Counted from the stretch's first letter, positions 35,138-44,864 are shown. The stretch is 64,000 nt of DNA from JAKEGK01 sp050116575 (GCA_050116575.1 JASFOJ010000005.1:1-64000), one strand, 5' to 3'. The notes: generated by a model from the letters alone, not told the origin. Made by a program: numbers and translations.

Positions 35138-38100
35138 ATGACTAGTATCGAAAATCTGCTGAAACAACGCATACTTGTTCTCGATGGCGCCATGGGCACC
35201 ATGATCCAGGGCTACAAACTGGAAGAACAGGATTATCGTGGCGAGCAATTCAAAGACCATGGTTCGGACTTAAAAGGCAATAACGACCTGTTGTCCATTA
35301 CCCAGCCGGCGATTATCAAGGAAATTCATATCGCGTACCTCAATGCCGGCGCTGATATTATCGAAACCAACACGTTTAATTCCACCTCCATCGCCCAGGC
35401 GGATTACGCGCTGGAACACGCGGTCTATGATCTGAATTATCAATCGGCCAAGGTGGCCAAAGAAGCGGCCACCGAAATCGCCGAGAAAACCGGCAAACCG
35501 CGTTTCGTGGCCGGCGTACTGGGCCCCACGAACCGTACCGCGTCTATTTCGCCGGACGTGAATAATCCCGGCTTTCGCAATATTGATTTTGACACCCTGG
35601 TCAAATCCTATCAGGAAGCAATCCATGGCCTGGTGCAGGGTGGCGCCGATCTGTTGCTGATCGAAACCATCTTCGACACCCTCAACGCCAAGGCAGCGGT
35701 GTTTGCCATTGAGTCGTATTTCGAGGAACACAATGTCCGCCTGCCGATCATGATTTCCGGGACCATTACCGATGCCAGTGGCCGTACCCTTTCCGGCCAG
35801 GTGACGGAAGCGTTCTGGAACTCCCTGCGCCATGCCAAGCCGGTGAGCTTTGGCTTGAACTGCGCGCTGGGTCCCAAGGAGTTGCGCCAGTACGTGGAAG
35901 AATTGTCGGGTGTTGCCGATTGTTTTGTCAGCGCCCATCCCAACGCCGGACTGCCCAACGCCTTTGGTGAATACGATGAGTCACCGGAATCCATGGCGGC
36001 GCATATTCACGAGTGGGCGCAAAGCGGTTTCCTCAACATCGTGGGCGGTTGTTGCGGCACGACGCCGGACCATATCGAAGCCATTGCCCATGCCGTTGCC
36101 GATGTGGCACCGCGCAATATTCCGCAACTGGAACATAAGTGCCGGTTAAGCGGGCTGGAGCCGTTGAAGATCGGCGAAGATTCCCTGTTCGTCAACGTGG
36201 GTGAGCGCACCAACGTGACGGGTTCAGCGCGGTTCAAGCGCCTGATTCTGGACGACGATTATGATACGGCCCTGGAAGTGGCCGCCGAGCAGGTGGAAAA
36301 CGGCGCCCAGGTGATTGACATCAACATGGACGAAGCCATGCTGGACGGTGAAGAAGCCATGATTACGTTTCTGAACCTGGCGGCTTCGGACCCGGATATT
36401 TCCCGTGTCCCGGTGATGCTCGACTCCTCCAAGTGGTCCATTATCGAGGCGGGTCTAAAGCGCATCCAGGGTAAAGGCATCGTAAACTCCATCAGCCTTA
36501 AGGAAGGGGAAGAGAAATTTTTCGAACAGGCCCGGCTGGTGAAAAAATACGGCGCGGCCGTGGTGGTGATGGCGTTTGACGAACAGGGCCAGGCAGACAC
36601 CATGGAGCGCAAGACGGAAATCTGCGCCCGCTCGTACAAACTGCTGACGGAAAATGTCGGTCTTGCCCCCGAAGATATTATCTTCGACCCCAACATATTT
36701 GCCGTGGCCACGGGTATCGAAGAACACAACAACTACGCCGTGGATTTTATTGAAGCCACGCGCACCATTAAGCAGACGCTGCCCTATGCCAAGGTCTCCG
36801 GCGGTGTATCCAATGTGTCGTTTTCGTTCCGGGGCAATAATCCGGTGCGGGAAGCCATCCACGCGGTGTTTTTGTACCACGCCATCAAGGCGGGCATGGA
36901 CATGGGTATCGTCAATGCCGGTCAGCTGGCCGTGTACGAGGAAATTCCCGAAGAGCTGCGCGAGTGTGTTGAAGATGTGATTCTCAACCGCCGCGATGAC
37001 GCCACTGAACGCCTGCTGGATATCGCGGAAAAATACAAGGGTGAAGGCGGCGTGCAGGCCAAGGAAAAAGACCTTAGCTGGCGCGAAAAACCCGTTGCCG
37101 ACCGGCTGGCTCATGCCTTGGTAAAAGGTATCGACCAATATGTGGTCGAAGATACCGAGGAAGCCCGCCAGCAATTTGACCGTCCCATCCATGTCATTGA
37201 AGGGCCGTTAATGGATGGTATGAATATCGTGGGTGACCTGTTCGGCGAAGGCAAAATGTTTTTGCCGCAAGTGGTGAAAAGCGCCCGCGTCATGAAGAAA
37301 GCGGTGGCGCATCTGATTCCCTATATCGAAGCGGAAAAGAAAGAAGGCGATCGTGCCAAGGGAAAAGTATTGATGGCGACGGTTAAGGGCGACGTGCACG
37401 ACATCGGCAAGAATATCGTGGGTGTGGTATTACAGTGTAACAACTTTGAAGTCATCGACCTTGGGGTTATGGTGCCCACCAGCAAGATCCTGGAAACGGC
37501 TCAACAGGAAGATGTGGACGTTATCGGCCTGTCCGGATTGATTACGCCGTCGTTGGAAGAAATGGCCCATGTGGCCAAGGAAATGCAGCGCCAGGGTTTC
37601 AAGATTCCATTGTTGATTGGCGGGGCGACCACCTCGCGCGCGCATACTGCGGTAAAAATCGAACCCAACTACGAGGAGCCGGTGGTATGGGTCAAGGATG
37701 CCTCGCGGGCCGTGGGCGTGGTACAGAACCTGGTGAGCGAAGATCTCAAGGCGGCATACGTTGATAAAATCAACGCCGAATACGAGCAGGTCCGTGAAAG
37801 TCACGCCAACCGCCGTTCCAAGACCAGTTGGCTCAGTTATAAAAAGGCCTGCGAAAACAAGTTTACTGATGACTGGGACAACTATGTACCACCGGTTCCC
37901 AATAAAGAGGGCGTGCAGGTTTTCGATCAATTTCCCCTGGAGGAAATCGCCAAATACATCGACTGGACACCATTTTTCCATACCTGGGAGATCAAGGGCA
38001 GCTATCCCAAGGTGCTGGATGATCCGGACAAGGGCACCGAAGCCAAGAAACTCTTCGATGACGCCCAAACCATGCTGGCGACGATCATCAAGGAAAAGTG

Positions 38101-38812
38101 GCTGACCGCAAGAGCGGTGATCGGGCTGTTTCCCGCCAACAGTGTGAATGACGATGATATCGAGGTTTATACCAGCGAAGAGCGCAGCGAGGTGCTGAAC
38201 GTATTGCACCACCTGCGCCAGCAACAGCAAAAACCCGATAACAAACCCAACTTCAGCCTGGCGGATTTTGTTGCGCCCAAGTCCAGTGGTTTGCGAGACT
38301 ACATCGGTGCCTTTGCCGTGACCGCGGGAATCGGTATCGAAGAACACGTCAAACGCTACGAACAGCAGCACGATGATTACAATGCGATAATGGTGAAAGC
38401 GCTGGCGGACCGGTTGGCCGAAGCGTTTGCCGAATTGATGCATAAGAAAGTGCGCACGGAAATCTGGGCTTATTCGGAAAATGAATCACTGGACAACGAT
38501 GATCTGATCCGCGAAAAATACCGCGGCATCCGGCCGGCGCCGGGTTATCCTGCCTGCCCGGATCATACGGAAAAACCGCTGTTATGGGAGCTGCTGGACG
38601 TGGAAAAAAATACCGGCATCTCGTTAACAGAGAGTCACGCCATGTACCCGGCTGCTTCCGTTTCCGGGTTTTACTTCGCCCACCCGGAGTCCCGTTATTT
38701 TGCGGTAGGCAAAATCAATAAGGACCAGGTGGAAGCTTACGCCAAACGTAAAAACATGAGTTTGGAAGAAGCGGAACGTTGGCTGGCGCCCAATTTAGGG
38801 TATGATGCGTAA
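35138..38812 (+). CDS. metH: Cobalamin-dependent methionine synthase
   Basis: The 1224-residue enzyme methylates homocysteine from 5-methyltetrahydrofolate through cobalamin. The homocysteine domain carries the zinc ligands Cys242, Cys305 and Cys306 (GGCCGTTPDH). The pterin-binding domain follows (VNVGERTNVTGS). The B12 domain has the axial ligand His754 in DVHDIGKN, and the C-terminal reactivation domain (RPAPGYPACPDH) binds S-adenosylmethionine. ATG at 35138 with AAGGA upstream fits E. coli MetH; an upstream in-frame start would add 44 unrelated residues. I see no SAH or cobalamin riboswitch in the 227 bp before it. Confidence 0.97.
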   Translation: MTSIENLLKQRILVLDGAMGTMIQGYKLEEQDYRGEQFKDHGSDLKGNNDLLSITQPAIIKEIHIAYLNAGADIIETNTFNSTSIAQADYALEHAVYDLNYQSAKVAKEAATEIAEKTGKPRFVAGVLGPTNRTASISPDVNNPGFRNIDFDTLVKSYQEAIHGLVQGGADLLLIETIFDTLNAKAAVFAIESYFEEHNVRLPIMISGTITDASGRTLSGQVTEAFWNSLRHAKPVSFGLNCALGPKELRQYVEELSGVADCFVSAHPNAGLPNAFGEYDESPESMAAHIHEWAQSGFLNIVGGCCGTTPDHIEAIAHAVADVAPRNIPQLEHKCRLSGLEPLKIGEDSLFVNVGERTNVTGSARFKRLILDDDYDTALEVAAEQVENGAQVIDINMDEAMLDGEEAMITFLNLAASDPDISRVPVMLDSSKWSIIEAGLKRIQGKGIVNSISLKEGEEKFFEQARLVKKYGAAVVVMAFDEQGQADTMERKTEICARSYKLLTENVGLAPEDIIFDPNIFAVATGIEEHNNYAVDFIEATRTIKQTLPYAKVSGGVSNVSFSFRGNNPVREAIHAVFLYHAIKAGMDMGIVNAGQLAVYEEIPEELRECVEDVILNRRDDATERLLDIAEKYKGEGGVQAKEKDLSWREKPVADRLAHALVKGIDQYVVEDTEEARQQFDRPIHVIEGPLMDGMNIVGDLFGEGKMFLPQVVKSARVMKKAVAHLIPYIEAEKKEGDRAKGKVLMATVKGDVHDIGKNIVGVVLQCNNFEVIDLGVMVPTSKILETAQQEDVDVIGLSGLITPSLEEMAHVAKEMQRQGFKIPLLIGGATTSRAHTAVKIEPNYEEPVVWVKDASRAVGVVQNLVSEDLKAAYVDKINAEYEQVRESHANRRSKTSWLSYKKACENKFTDDWDNYVPPVPNKEGVQVFDQFPLEEIAKYIDWTPFFHTWEIKGSYPKVLDDPDKGTEAKKLFDDAQTMLATIIKEKWLTARAVIGLFPANSVNDDDIEVYTSEERSEVLNVLHHLRQQQQKPDNKPNFSLADFVAPKSSGLRDYIGAFAVTAGIGIEEHVKRYEQQHDDYNAIMVKALADRLAEAFAELMHKKVRTEIWAYSENESLDNDDLIREKYRGIRPAPGYPACPDHTEKPLLWELLDVEKNTGISLTESHAMYPAASVSGFYFAHPESRYFAVGKINKDQVEAYAKRKNMSLEEAERWLAPNLGYDA

Positions 38813-38894
38813 ATCGGACAGTAACGGAGAACATAGGTTGCGGGGATGATCCCGGCGCCGGCGAATCCTGCCGGTGATTTGCAGGTAATCAATC

Positions 38895-39956
38895 ATGCAC
38901 AGTACAACAGAAGACTTACGCATCAAGGCCATTAACGAGGTCATCACGCCGGAAGAACTGCATGACGAAAGTCCCATCACGGACCGGGCAGCGGCAGCGG
39001 TTTCCGAGACGCGCGCGGCGATTCATCGTTTGCTCCATGGCGAGGATGACCGGTTGCTGGTGGTGACCGGGCCGTGTTCCATTCACGATCCAGTGGCGGC
39101 GGTGGATTATGCGCGCCACCTGGTACAGGCCAGGGAGCAATTCAGCGGCGAGCTGCTGTTGGTGATGCGGGTTTATTTCGAAAAGCCGCGTACCACGGTG
39201 GGCTGGAAAGGTTTGATTAACGATCCCAACCTGGACGACAGTTACGAAATCAACAAGGGATTGCGGCTGGCGCGCCAGCTGTTGATTGACATTAATGACC
39301 TGGGTGTACCTGCCGGTACCGAATTTCTGGATCTGATCACCCCCCAATATGTTGCTGACCTGGTCAGTTGGGGCGCCATCGGCGCACGGACCACCGAAAG
39401 CCAGGTGCATCGCGAACTGGCATCGGGCCTGTCCTGCCCCGTGGGATTTAAAAACGGCACCGACGGCACCCTGAAAATCGCCATCGATGCGGTGCGCGCC
39501 GCCATGCGTCCGCATTGTTTCCTGTCCATGACCAAGGCCGGTCACTCCGCTATTTTCAGTACCACCGGTAACCAGGACAGTCACATTATTCTGCGTGGTG
39601 GTAAACAACCTAATTATGATGCTGCCAGCGTGAAAGAAGCAACGGATACGCTGCTCAACGCAGAGGTTAATCCCCGGTTAATGATTGATTTCAGTCATGC
39701 CAATAGCCAGAAGGTCTATCAGCGCCAGGTGGGTGTTGGGGAAGATGTGGCTCAACAAGTTGCGGCAGGTAATCCCTACATTATGGGCGTCATGATCGAG
39801 AGTCATTTGCGGGAAGGGCGTCAGGATGTTGAGCCGGGTGTGGCCCTGACCTATGGACAAAGTATTACAGATGCCTGCATCAGTTGGGAGCAAACGGTGC
39901 CGCTGCTGGAAACCCTGGCGCAGGCAGTACGTCAGCGGCGCGAAAAATCCCGTTAA
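38895..39956 (+). CDS. 3-deoxy-7-phosphoheptulonate (DAHP) synthase, class I AroF/G/H
   Basis: The 353-residue protein makes DAHP from phosphoenolpyruvate and erythrose 4-phosphate, the first step of aromatic amino acid synthesis. Conserved segments include VTGPCSIHDP (metal-binding Cys), MRVYFEKPRTTVGWKG, GARTTESQ, GFKNGTDG and the DFSHANSQK block. The length equals E. coli AroG/AroF/AroH. Which amino acid feeds back is not obvious. It follows metH by 82 bases with no evident terminator between. Confidence 0.95.
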   Translation: MHSTTEDLRIKAINEVITPEELHDESPITDRAAAAVSETRAAIHRLLHGEDDRLLVVTGPCSIHDPVAAVDYARHLVQAREQFSGELLLVMRVYFEKPRTTVGWKGLINDPNLDDSYEINKGLRLARQLLIDINDLGVPAGTEFLDLITPQYVADLVSWGAIGARTTESQVHRELASGLSCPVGFKNGTDGTLKIAIDAVRAAMRPHCFLSMTKAGHSAIFSTTGNQDSHIILRGGKQPNYDAASVKEATDTLLNAEVNPRLMIDFSHANSQKVYQRQVGVGEDVAQQVAAGNPYIMGVMIESHLREGRQDVEPGVALTYGQSITDACISWEQTVPLLETLAQAVRQRREKSR

Positions 39957-39984
39957 TCCGCTGAGGTTAGCGGGTGATATTGCA

Positions 39985-40650
39985 TCAGCTGCATTTTTGT
40001 TTCAGGTTTTTAATTTTCTCCATTAACGAGTCGCCGTCCCATGGGCGGTAGAGCTTGTTGTTGTCCAGTTTTTCAATTTCCTCTTCGCTGAAACCGAGCA
40101 GCAGTCCAAGACGTTTAAATACCCGCTTATTGTTAATGGGGATCAGGTCTTCACGGCGCTGCGCTTGGGATACCGGTGGGTGGTGTCGCACGGCCGCCGC
40201 GGGTTTTGCCGCTGCCAATGGCTTTATTGGCTGGGCGTGCAGTTTACCGATGAGTTCCTGGTCTTCAATAACCAGTTCATCGACGGTGGGACTCCGCTCG
40301 GCCGGCTGCATCATCGTATCGACAACCGAACTTTTGACGCCGGCGTTGCCCACGGTCCCGCTTTTGATGCCGGTTTGATCCATCGCTGCGCTATTTTTGT
40401 CAACCGTGGTCCGGTAGGACGACATATTGGTTCGAAAGGTGGTGAACTCGTGCTGAGTAATGATGGACTTGGCTCGGTTGGCGTCGGCATAGTGACGCAA
40501 CCAGAGTTCATACCAGGTGACCGGGGACGAGCCAAATGGCCGGCTGGTTTTCCGGGTTTCGATGACGGACGTCTGAATATTGTGATCCTGGAGCAAGGAC
40601 CGAATCGCATTCGCCTGCCCCTGATCGGGTGATCTATAGATGGGTGTCAT
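39985..40650 (-). CDS. DUF2007-like protein with disordered linker and C-terminal helix domain
   Basis: The first 70 residues of this 221-residue protein (MTPIYRSPDQGQANAIRSLLQDHNIQ, quoted in part) look like a DUF2007 'signal transducing' alpha/beta domain, which has an unknown ligand. A low-complexity region of about 80 residues rich in Thr, Ser, Ala and Pro follows. The last 50 residues form a charged helical segment (PINNKRVFKRLGLLLGFSEE) that I do not recognise. The combination is unusual. It converges on the DAHP synthase gene with 28 bases between stop codons. Confidence 0.65.
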   Translation of the reverse strand: MTPIYRSPDQGQANAIRSLLQDHNIQTSVIETRKTSRPFGSSPVTWYELWLRHYADANRAKSIITQHEFTTFRTNMSSYRTTVDKNSAAMDQTGIKSGTVGNAGVKSSVVDTMMQPAERSPTVDELVIEDQELIGKLHAQPIKPLAAAKPAAAVRHHPPVSQAQRREDLIPINNKRVFKRLGLLLGFSEEEIEKLDNNKLYRPWDGDSLMEKIKNLKQKCS

Positions 40651-41137
40651 TGTTATTCCCCCACGACAAACTCTACCTGGCCAAATAATCGCTCAAAAAC
40701 GGTTTGCAGATGGCATTTAACTTTTTTATTGCAAAGTAATACTGCAAAGCTTCCGCTCACCACTTCCTGTACGTCCTGAACTCAGTATTAGGAGATTATC
40801 GTACTACAGAGATTGTAGTGGGTGTTTTTGATGCGTCAAGCGGTGTGTTGCAATTAACGTAAATTCCTCTTGAGTCGTATCAATAATGTATCAACGCAAC
40901 GACAGCGTATCCGTTTACGGACGGTGCTATTGTAGTGCAACAGGTGTGCTATAACAATCTGCCGGATAGTAAATTTGCGAAAAGCTATAAAAAATTTTAT
41001 AAAGTACCCTGAATAGGTTTATTCGTATTATTACGTTTCGTATTAATACGTAGATTTTGGCTGATGGCCGGTTCAGAAACCAAGTTGTAAATAAACAAGG
41101 ATACGCTTCCAACGCTGTTGACACCCTGATTTGCATT
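40651..41137. other. Divergent intergenic region, 487 bp
   Basis: This AT-rich spacer separates the DUF2007-like gene from the AlkA-like gene. It holds a hairpin (ACTACA-GAGAT-TGTAGT, about 40803-40819) and two adjacent palindromes at 41024-41035 and 41039-41050. It may contain a promoter near TATAAT-like sequence at 40980-41010. No gene-like frame is seen. Confidence 0.5.
41024..41050. promoter_or_regulatory. Tandem 12-bp palindromes upstream of the AlkA-like gene
   Basis: CGTATTATTACG (one central mismatch from palindromic) is followed three bases later by the perfect palindrome CGTATTAATACG, a 15-bp repeat unit. They lie about 90-115 bases before the chosen start. They may be operator sites; neither resembles the Ada or LexA box. 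Confidence 0.35.
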
Positions 41138-41752
41138 ATGCCGACCCAGCAACAAATTAAGAGTTACCTGCTCGACAAGGATAGACGCTTAAAAACGGTT
41201 ATTGAAAGCTGCCGTTTTCCCCGTGCCCGTAAGAACCATGATATTTACCATGGGCTGTTATCATCTATTGTGTCACAGCAATTGTCCGTTAAAGCCGCCG
41301 ATACGATCTTTAACCGGTTTCTGGATATATTTGACGACCGTTATCCCAAACCGGAGCATTTAGCCGATATGGATCCCCGGCGATTGCGAAACGCAGGCTT
41401 GTCTCGGCAAAAAGTCGCTTATATCAAAAATGTGGCGTGTTTTGCTATGCGCGATGACGGCCTGAACTATCAGCGCCTGAAAAAAATGACAGACGAAGAG
41501 CTGATCGCGTATCTGACGCAGATTAAGGGCGTGGGCCGGTGGACCGTTGAAATGCTGCTTATGTTTGCCCTGGACCGCAGGGATGTTTTTTCCTGCGATG
41601 ACCTGGGTATCCAGCAAGCTATGCGAGCGTTGTATCGGTTAAACCACGACAAGCGGGAACTGAAAAACCGCATGCTGATTATTGCGGAAAACTGGCGGCC
41701 TTATCGTACCGTGGTCTGCAAATATTTGTGGCAATGGAAGGCAATAATCTGA
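41138..41752 (+). CDS. DNA-3-methyladenine glycosylase, AlkA-like
   Basis: The 204-residue protein belongs to the HhH-GPD superfamily and should remove alkylated purines from DNA. The helix-hairpin-helix reads LTQIKGVGRWTVEML (126-140), and the catalytic aspartate is Asp155 in FSCDDLGIQQAM. The N-terminal AlkA_N domain is absent, as in the shorter bacterial and archaeal enzymes. The start is placed at ATG 41138 (MPTQQQIKSYL); an upstream in-frame codon would add 27 uncharacteristic residues. Confidence 0.9.
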   Translation: MPTQQQIKSYLLDKDRRLKTVIESCRFPRARKNHDIYHGLLSSIVSQQLSVKAADTIFNRFLDIFDDRYPKPEHLADMDPRRLRNAGLSRQKVAYIKNVACFAMRDDGLNYQRLKKMTDEELIAYLTQIKGVGRWTVEMLLMFALDRRDVFSCDDLGIQQAMRALYRLNHDKRELKNRMLIIAENWRPYRTVVCKYLWQWKAII

Positions 41753-41905
41753 AAGTGGCACAGTCATGATCTGGTGACGGGTATATCGCAAATTGATATT
41801 GCCTCGCGCTCACCCATTGAGCTTTTGAATTTGCCGCGAACCCCTATTGTTACTGCAGGGCGGCGGTAACACGCAACTTGAACCGAATATGAAAAGGGAT
41901 TGGTT

Positions 41906-42337
41906 GTGCCTCAGGAATTTCCACATTGGCATTTTATATTATGGGTTGCCGCGGGCGTTTTGCTGGCAGCCGCGCTGGTGTTTTATATCCGGCATTATGG
42001 CGATCGCAAAAAAATGCATGTTGCAGCTTTAGCGCTGTTGGTGGCAGCGTCTATTTATGTTCTGTTTGCGCTGGTTGCATTCCAGCCGTTGTGGGTAATC
42101 GTTGAAGCAACCGGCTTGTTGCTGTTCCTGCTGTTTATCTGGATGGCTTACCAGTATTCGTTTTGGTTTTTATGTCTGGGCTGGTTGTTGCACGTGGTGT
42201 GGGACGCGGGGGTTCATCCAGTGCAGGTAGCGCCCTATGTACCGGCCTGGTATGCGTGGCTATGCATGGGCTTCGATGTTGTTATCGCGCTGTATGTTGC
42301 GATTGTGTTGGTGCGTTCGTCGACGATAAATGCCTAG
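41906..42337 (+). CDS. Integral membrane protein, unknown
   Basis: The 143-residue product is almost entirely hydrophobic, with about four helices (around 10-27, 39-60, 62-85 and 112-137). Aromatic residues are frequent (YQYSFWFLCLGWLLHVVWDAG), and a histidine-aspartate pair in HVVWDAGVHP is notable. I do not recognise a family. GTG at 41906 is preferred because AAGGGA is six bases upstream; TTG at 41900 is too close. A hairpin follows. Confidence 0.65.
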   Translation: MPQEFPHWHFILWVAAGVLLAAALVFYIRHYGDRKKMHVAALALLVAASIYVLFALVAFQPLWVIVEATGLLLFLLFIWMAYQYSFWFLCLGWLLHVVWDAGVHPVQVAPYVPAWYAWLCMGFDVVIALYVAIVLVRSSTINA

Positions 42338-42369
42338 CTTGATTTTACAGGCCGATTACTAACTGCAAG

Positions 42370-42400
42370 CACCACGGGGCACTCAATGTGCCCCGTGGTG
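42370..42400. terminator. Strong hairpin between convergent genes
   Basis: CACCACGGGGCAC and GTGCCCCGTGGTG form a perfect 13-bp stem with a TCAAT loop. It lies between the convergent membrane-protein and Hsp20 genes and likely ends both transcripts, although neither side has a good T-tract. Confidence 0.7.
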
Positions 42401-42412
42401 AGGTTGTTGCGT

Positions 42413-42865
42413 TTACGCGGTTTCGCCCTCCAGAACACTGGCACGATCCGTTTCAATTGCAATGGTTCGTGGTTTCTGGGCTTCGGGGATTTCGCGCACC
42501 AGGTCGATATGCAGCAGTCCATTTTCCAGTCGGGCGTTGGTCACCTTGACATGATCGGCCAGTTGGAAGCGCCGTTCGAAGTTGCGTTCGGCGATACCCT
42601 GGTACAAATAATTTTTGGCGTCCTCTTTTTCTTTAATACCACTAACGGTGAGCATGTTCTCTTTGCTTTCAATGTTTAACTCTGCCTGGTAAAAGCCTGC
42701 TACCGCCATGGAAATCCGGTAGGCGTCGTCACCGGTTCGTTCAATATTGTACGGGGGGTAGCCGTTGCCGCCCTGGTCGATGCGGCGGGCGGAATCCAGT
42801 AATGATGCCAGATGATCGAATCCGACGGACGAACGGTACAACGGTGAGAAATCAAAACTTACCAT
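42413..42865 (-). CDS. Small heat-shock protein, Hsp20 (IbpA-like)
   Basis: The 150-residue alpha-crystallin-domain chaperone begins MVSFDFSPLYRSSVGFD, as IbpA proteins do. The core includes YNIERTGDDAYRISMAVAGF and ENGLLHIDLVREIPE, with a C-terminal I-x-I motif (AIET preceded by TI). These ATP-independent holdases bind unfolding proteins. ATG at 42865 is used because AGGAGA is eight bases upstream; another ATG six bases earlier is too close. I see no clear sigma-32 promoter or ROSE-type thermometer upstream. Confidence 0.93.
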   Translation of the reverse strand: MVSFDFSPLYRSSVGFDHLASLLDSARRIDQGGNGYPPYNIERTGDDAYRISMAVAGFYQAELNIESKENMLTVSGIKEKEDAKNYLYQGIAERNFERRFQLADHVKVTNARLENGLLHIDLVREIPEAQKPRTIAIETDRASVLEGETA

Positions 42866-43056
42866 GATCATATTCTCCTGTTAAGCAATATGAGTAAATG
42901 CGGCACATCCGAAGATCGAGCCTTGTTACTTTCTAAGGGTCTATTTACTAAGAGTCTCTGCAATCCTCAGCGTCGAGCGATTGCTGTTACAATAAATAAG
43001 GTCGGCACGGCTTTTTTCAAGTCATCCGTTGCTCTGCTCGGAGCGCTTATTTATCA

Positions 43057-43482
43057 ATGACTAACAAAACAACACGGCATATGCAGAGATTGTTTGTTTA
43101 CGGCACGCTGGAATTTCCCGAGGTGGTGCACAAGGTGCTGGGCACCACGCTGGAGGGCGAAAACGCGTGGTTGCGCGGATTTGCCCGTTATTTATTGATT
43201 AACCGCGAATATCCGGGAATTATCAGGGATGCAGGGTCCGTGACCGAGGGTGTTTTGTATCATGGTATTACGCCTAAACATCTGCGGGCGCTGGACCGAT
43301 ACGAAGATAATATATATCAACGGCAACGGGTGCAGGTCGTCGATCTCCGCGGCGATACTGTAGAGGCATGGGCTTATGTCATACCACCCAGGCACCGCCG
43401 CCTGTTGTCCCGTAAACCATGGCAAAGAAATGCTTTTAGGAACAAACATCTGAGGCGATTTGTTAATGTTCGCTGTCGTTAA
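43057..43482 (+). CDS. Gamma-glutamylcyclotransferase-like (AIG2) protein
   Basis: The 141-residue protein has the family's opening strand and turn LFVYGTLEFPEV, followed by the variable GVLYHGITPKHLRALDRYED block. This places the expected catalytic Glu in the RYED/NIYQRQRV region. AIG2-type enzymes cleave gamma-glutamyl or related amides. The C-terminal 30 residues are arginine-rich. The ATG of the next gene lies inside its end (43466), so the two are translationally coupled. Confidence 0.8.
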   Translation: MTNKTTRHMQRLFVYGTLEFPEVVHKVLGTTLEGENAWLRGFARYLLINREYPGIIRDAGSVTEGVLYHGITPKHLRALDRYEDNIYQRQRVQVVDLRGDTVEAWAYVIPPRHRRLLSRKPWQRNAFRNKHLRRFVNVRCR

Positions 43483-44260
43483 AGGAAAATGGTTGCCTGC
43501 AATGGTGCTGGGTGCCAGCTATCTAATGTTATCCGCTTGTGCGCCGTTGTCGTTTCAGCCGCCAGCGTCCACCGCTGCCGCCAGCGAGCCGGTGGCGGCA
43601 ACCGATGCGTCACCGGACAACGATGATGAACGGGGCTGGTGGCGAGTGGGCTTACACCGCAGTTATCATGAGGGTGATGAGGTTCTATGGCATCTTGATG
43701 CTTTGATTGCCGATGAAGTATTCAAGCCGCTCGTTGCACAATACCGGGAACAATTGTCGTTGTGGCGGTTTCACCGCCGCGCCGGTGAGGATGCGGCGGG
43801 TCATAAGTTTAGTTTTATTTTTTACAGCACCAGGCACACCGCCGCGGCCATTTATCAGGCCGTCAAAAACAACCGTACGGTGAAAGACCTGTTGGCTAGC
43901 GACTGGATTGAGCGATTATCGTTCACGGATATCGAGGCCGCGCCAAAAACCGCCATTGAAGCCACCAGTGATAAAGCCTGGCCACTTGAACTGCAAAAGT
44001 CCTGGCCATATTTTATTATGGGTGTCAGCCGGGCCTGGTTGGATCTTGTCAGCCAGTTTGCCCATCAGGAGCGGGCAAAGCGCCCCCAAAATGGGGCGTC
44101 TCCGGATGTTGATGATCTAGTTGCCTTGTACGCAAAAGTCCATGATCAGGTTAATGATATCTGGCAACAGCAGGGCGGGCACGCGTTTTTGCATCATCTT
44201 AACGCACTTTTCGGATATCAGGAACTCTATATCATAGAGCGCCGGAAAACCCGTTTTTAA
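43466..44260 (+). CDS. Lipoprotein, unknown family
   Basis: The 264-residue product has a lipobox LSAC at residues 22-25 after a hydrophobic stretch, then a proline/alanine/serine-rich linker of about 25 residues. The soluble domain contains SLWRFHRRAGEDAAGHKFSF and a tryptophan-rich segment (SWPYFIMGVSRAWLDL). I know similar uncharacterised gammaproteobacterial lipoproteins but no function. The ATG at 43466 follows GAGGCGA, giving an overlap of 17 bases with the upstream gene. Confidence 0.7.
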   Translation: MFAVVKGKWLPAMVLGASYLMLSACAPLSFQPPASTAAASEPVAATDASPDNDDERGWWRVGLHRSYHEGDEVLWHLDALIADEVFKPLVAQYREQLSLWRFHRRAGEDAAGHKFSFIFYSTRHTAAAIYQAVKNNRTVKDLLASDWIERLSFTDIEAAPKTAIEATSDKAWPLELQKSWPYFIMGVSRAWLDLVSQFAHQERAKRPQNGASPDVDDLVALYAKVHDQVNDIWQQQGGHAFLHHLNALFGYQELYIIERRKTRF

Positions 44261-44297
44261 ATGACGAAGCATCGAATTAAATTATATACTGTTAATT

Positions 44298-44864
44298 ATG
44301 GCCGTTGATCCTCATACCGCAGATCATAACCAGACCAAACGTTTTGGCGTGTGGATGGTAATCGGTATGTGGATTATTGTGTTGTGGCTGTTGACCGGTT
44401 TCTTTTCCAAGCTGTATGAGCACGAACACAATCCCAACCGCAATATAGCCACGATGGTGACCGACGGCGGCGTACGTGAGGTGGTTTTACAACGTAACCG
44501 TAAAGGGCACTATGTGTCGTCGGGTGATATTAACGGTCAGCCGGTGACATTCATGCTGGACACGGGAGCCAGTGACATCTCTATCCCGGCGCGTGTGGCC
44601 AGCCGTCTTGGCTTAAAAAAAGGTGCGCCGCTTTATTTTAATACCGCCAATGGCACGGTCATCGGTTACAGTACGGTGCTCAACAGCGTTTCCATCGGCG
44701 ATATCGCCCTGAACAACGTGCGTGCTTCCATTAACCCCAATGTCAGCGACATGGATATTTTGCTGGGGATGTCTTTTCTGAAGCACCTGGAATTTACCCA
44801 GCGTGGTGATACATTGACGCTGCGTCAGTATCCGCCATCGGCGGCCGGTGATTCGCCTTCTTAA
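44298..44864 (+). CDS. Membrane-anchored retropepsin-like aspartic protease
   Basis: The 188-residue protein has one membrane helix (about 16-36) followed by a single retropepsin lobe with the active-site triad motif LDTGAS (Asp88) and the second-half MDILLGMSFLKHLE signature. The active enzyme would be a homodimer in the periplasm, like other proteobacterial clan AA proteases of the TIGR02281 type. Substrate unknown. It is 37 bases downstream of the unknown lipoprotein and upstream of another unknown gene, suggesting a small envelope module. Confidence 0.87.
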   Translation: MAVDPHTADHNQTKRFGVWMVIGMWIIVLWLLTGFFSKLYEHEHNPNRNIATMVTDGGVREVVLQRNRKGHYVSSGDINGQPVTFMLDTGASDISIPARVASRLGLKKGAPLYFNTANGTVIGYSTVLNSVSIGDIALNNVRASINPNVSDMDILLGMSFLKHLEFTQRGDTLTLRQYPPSAAGDSPS

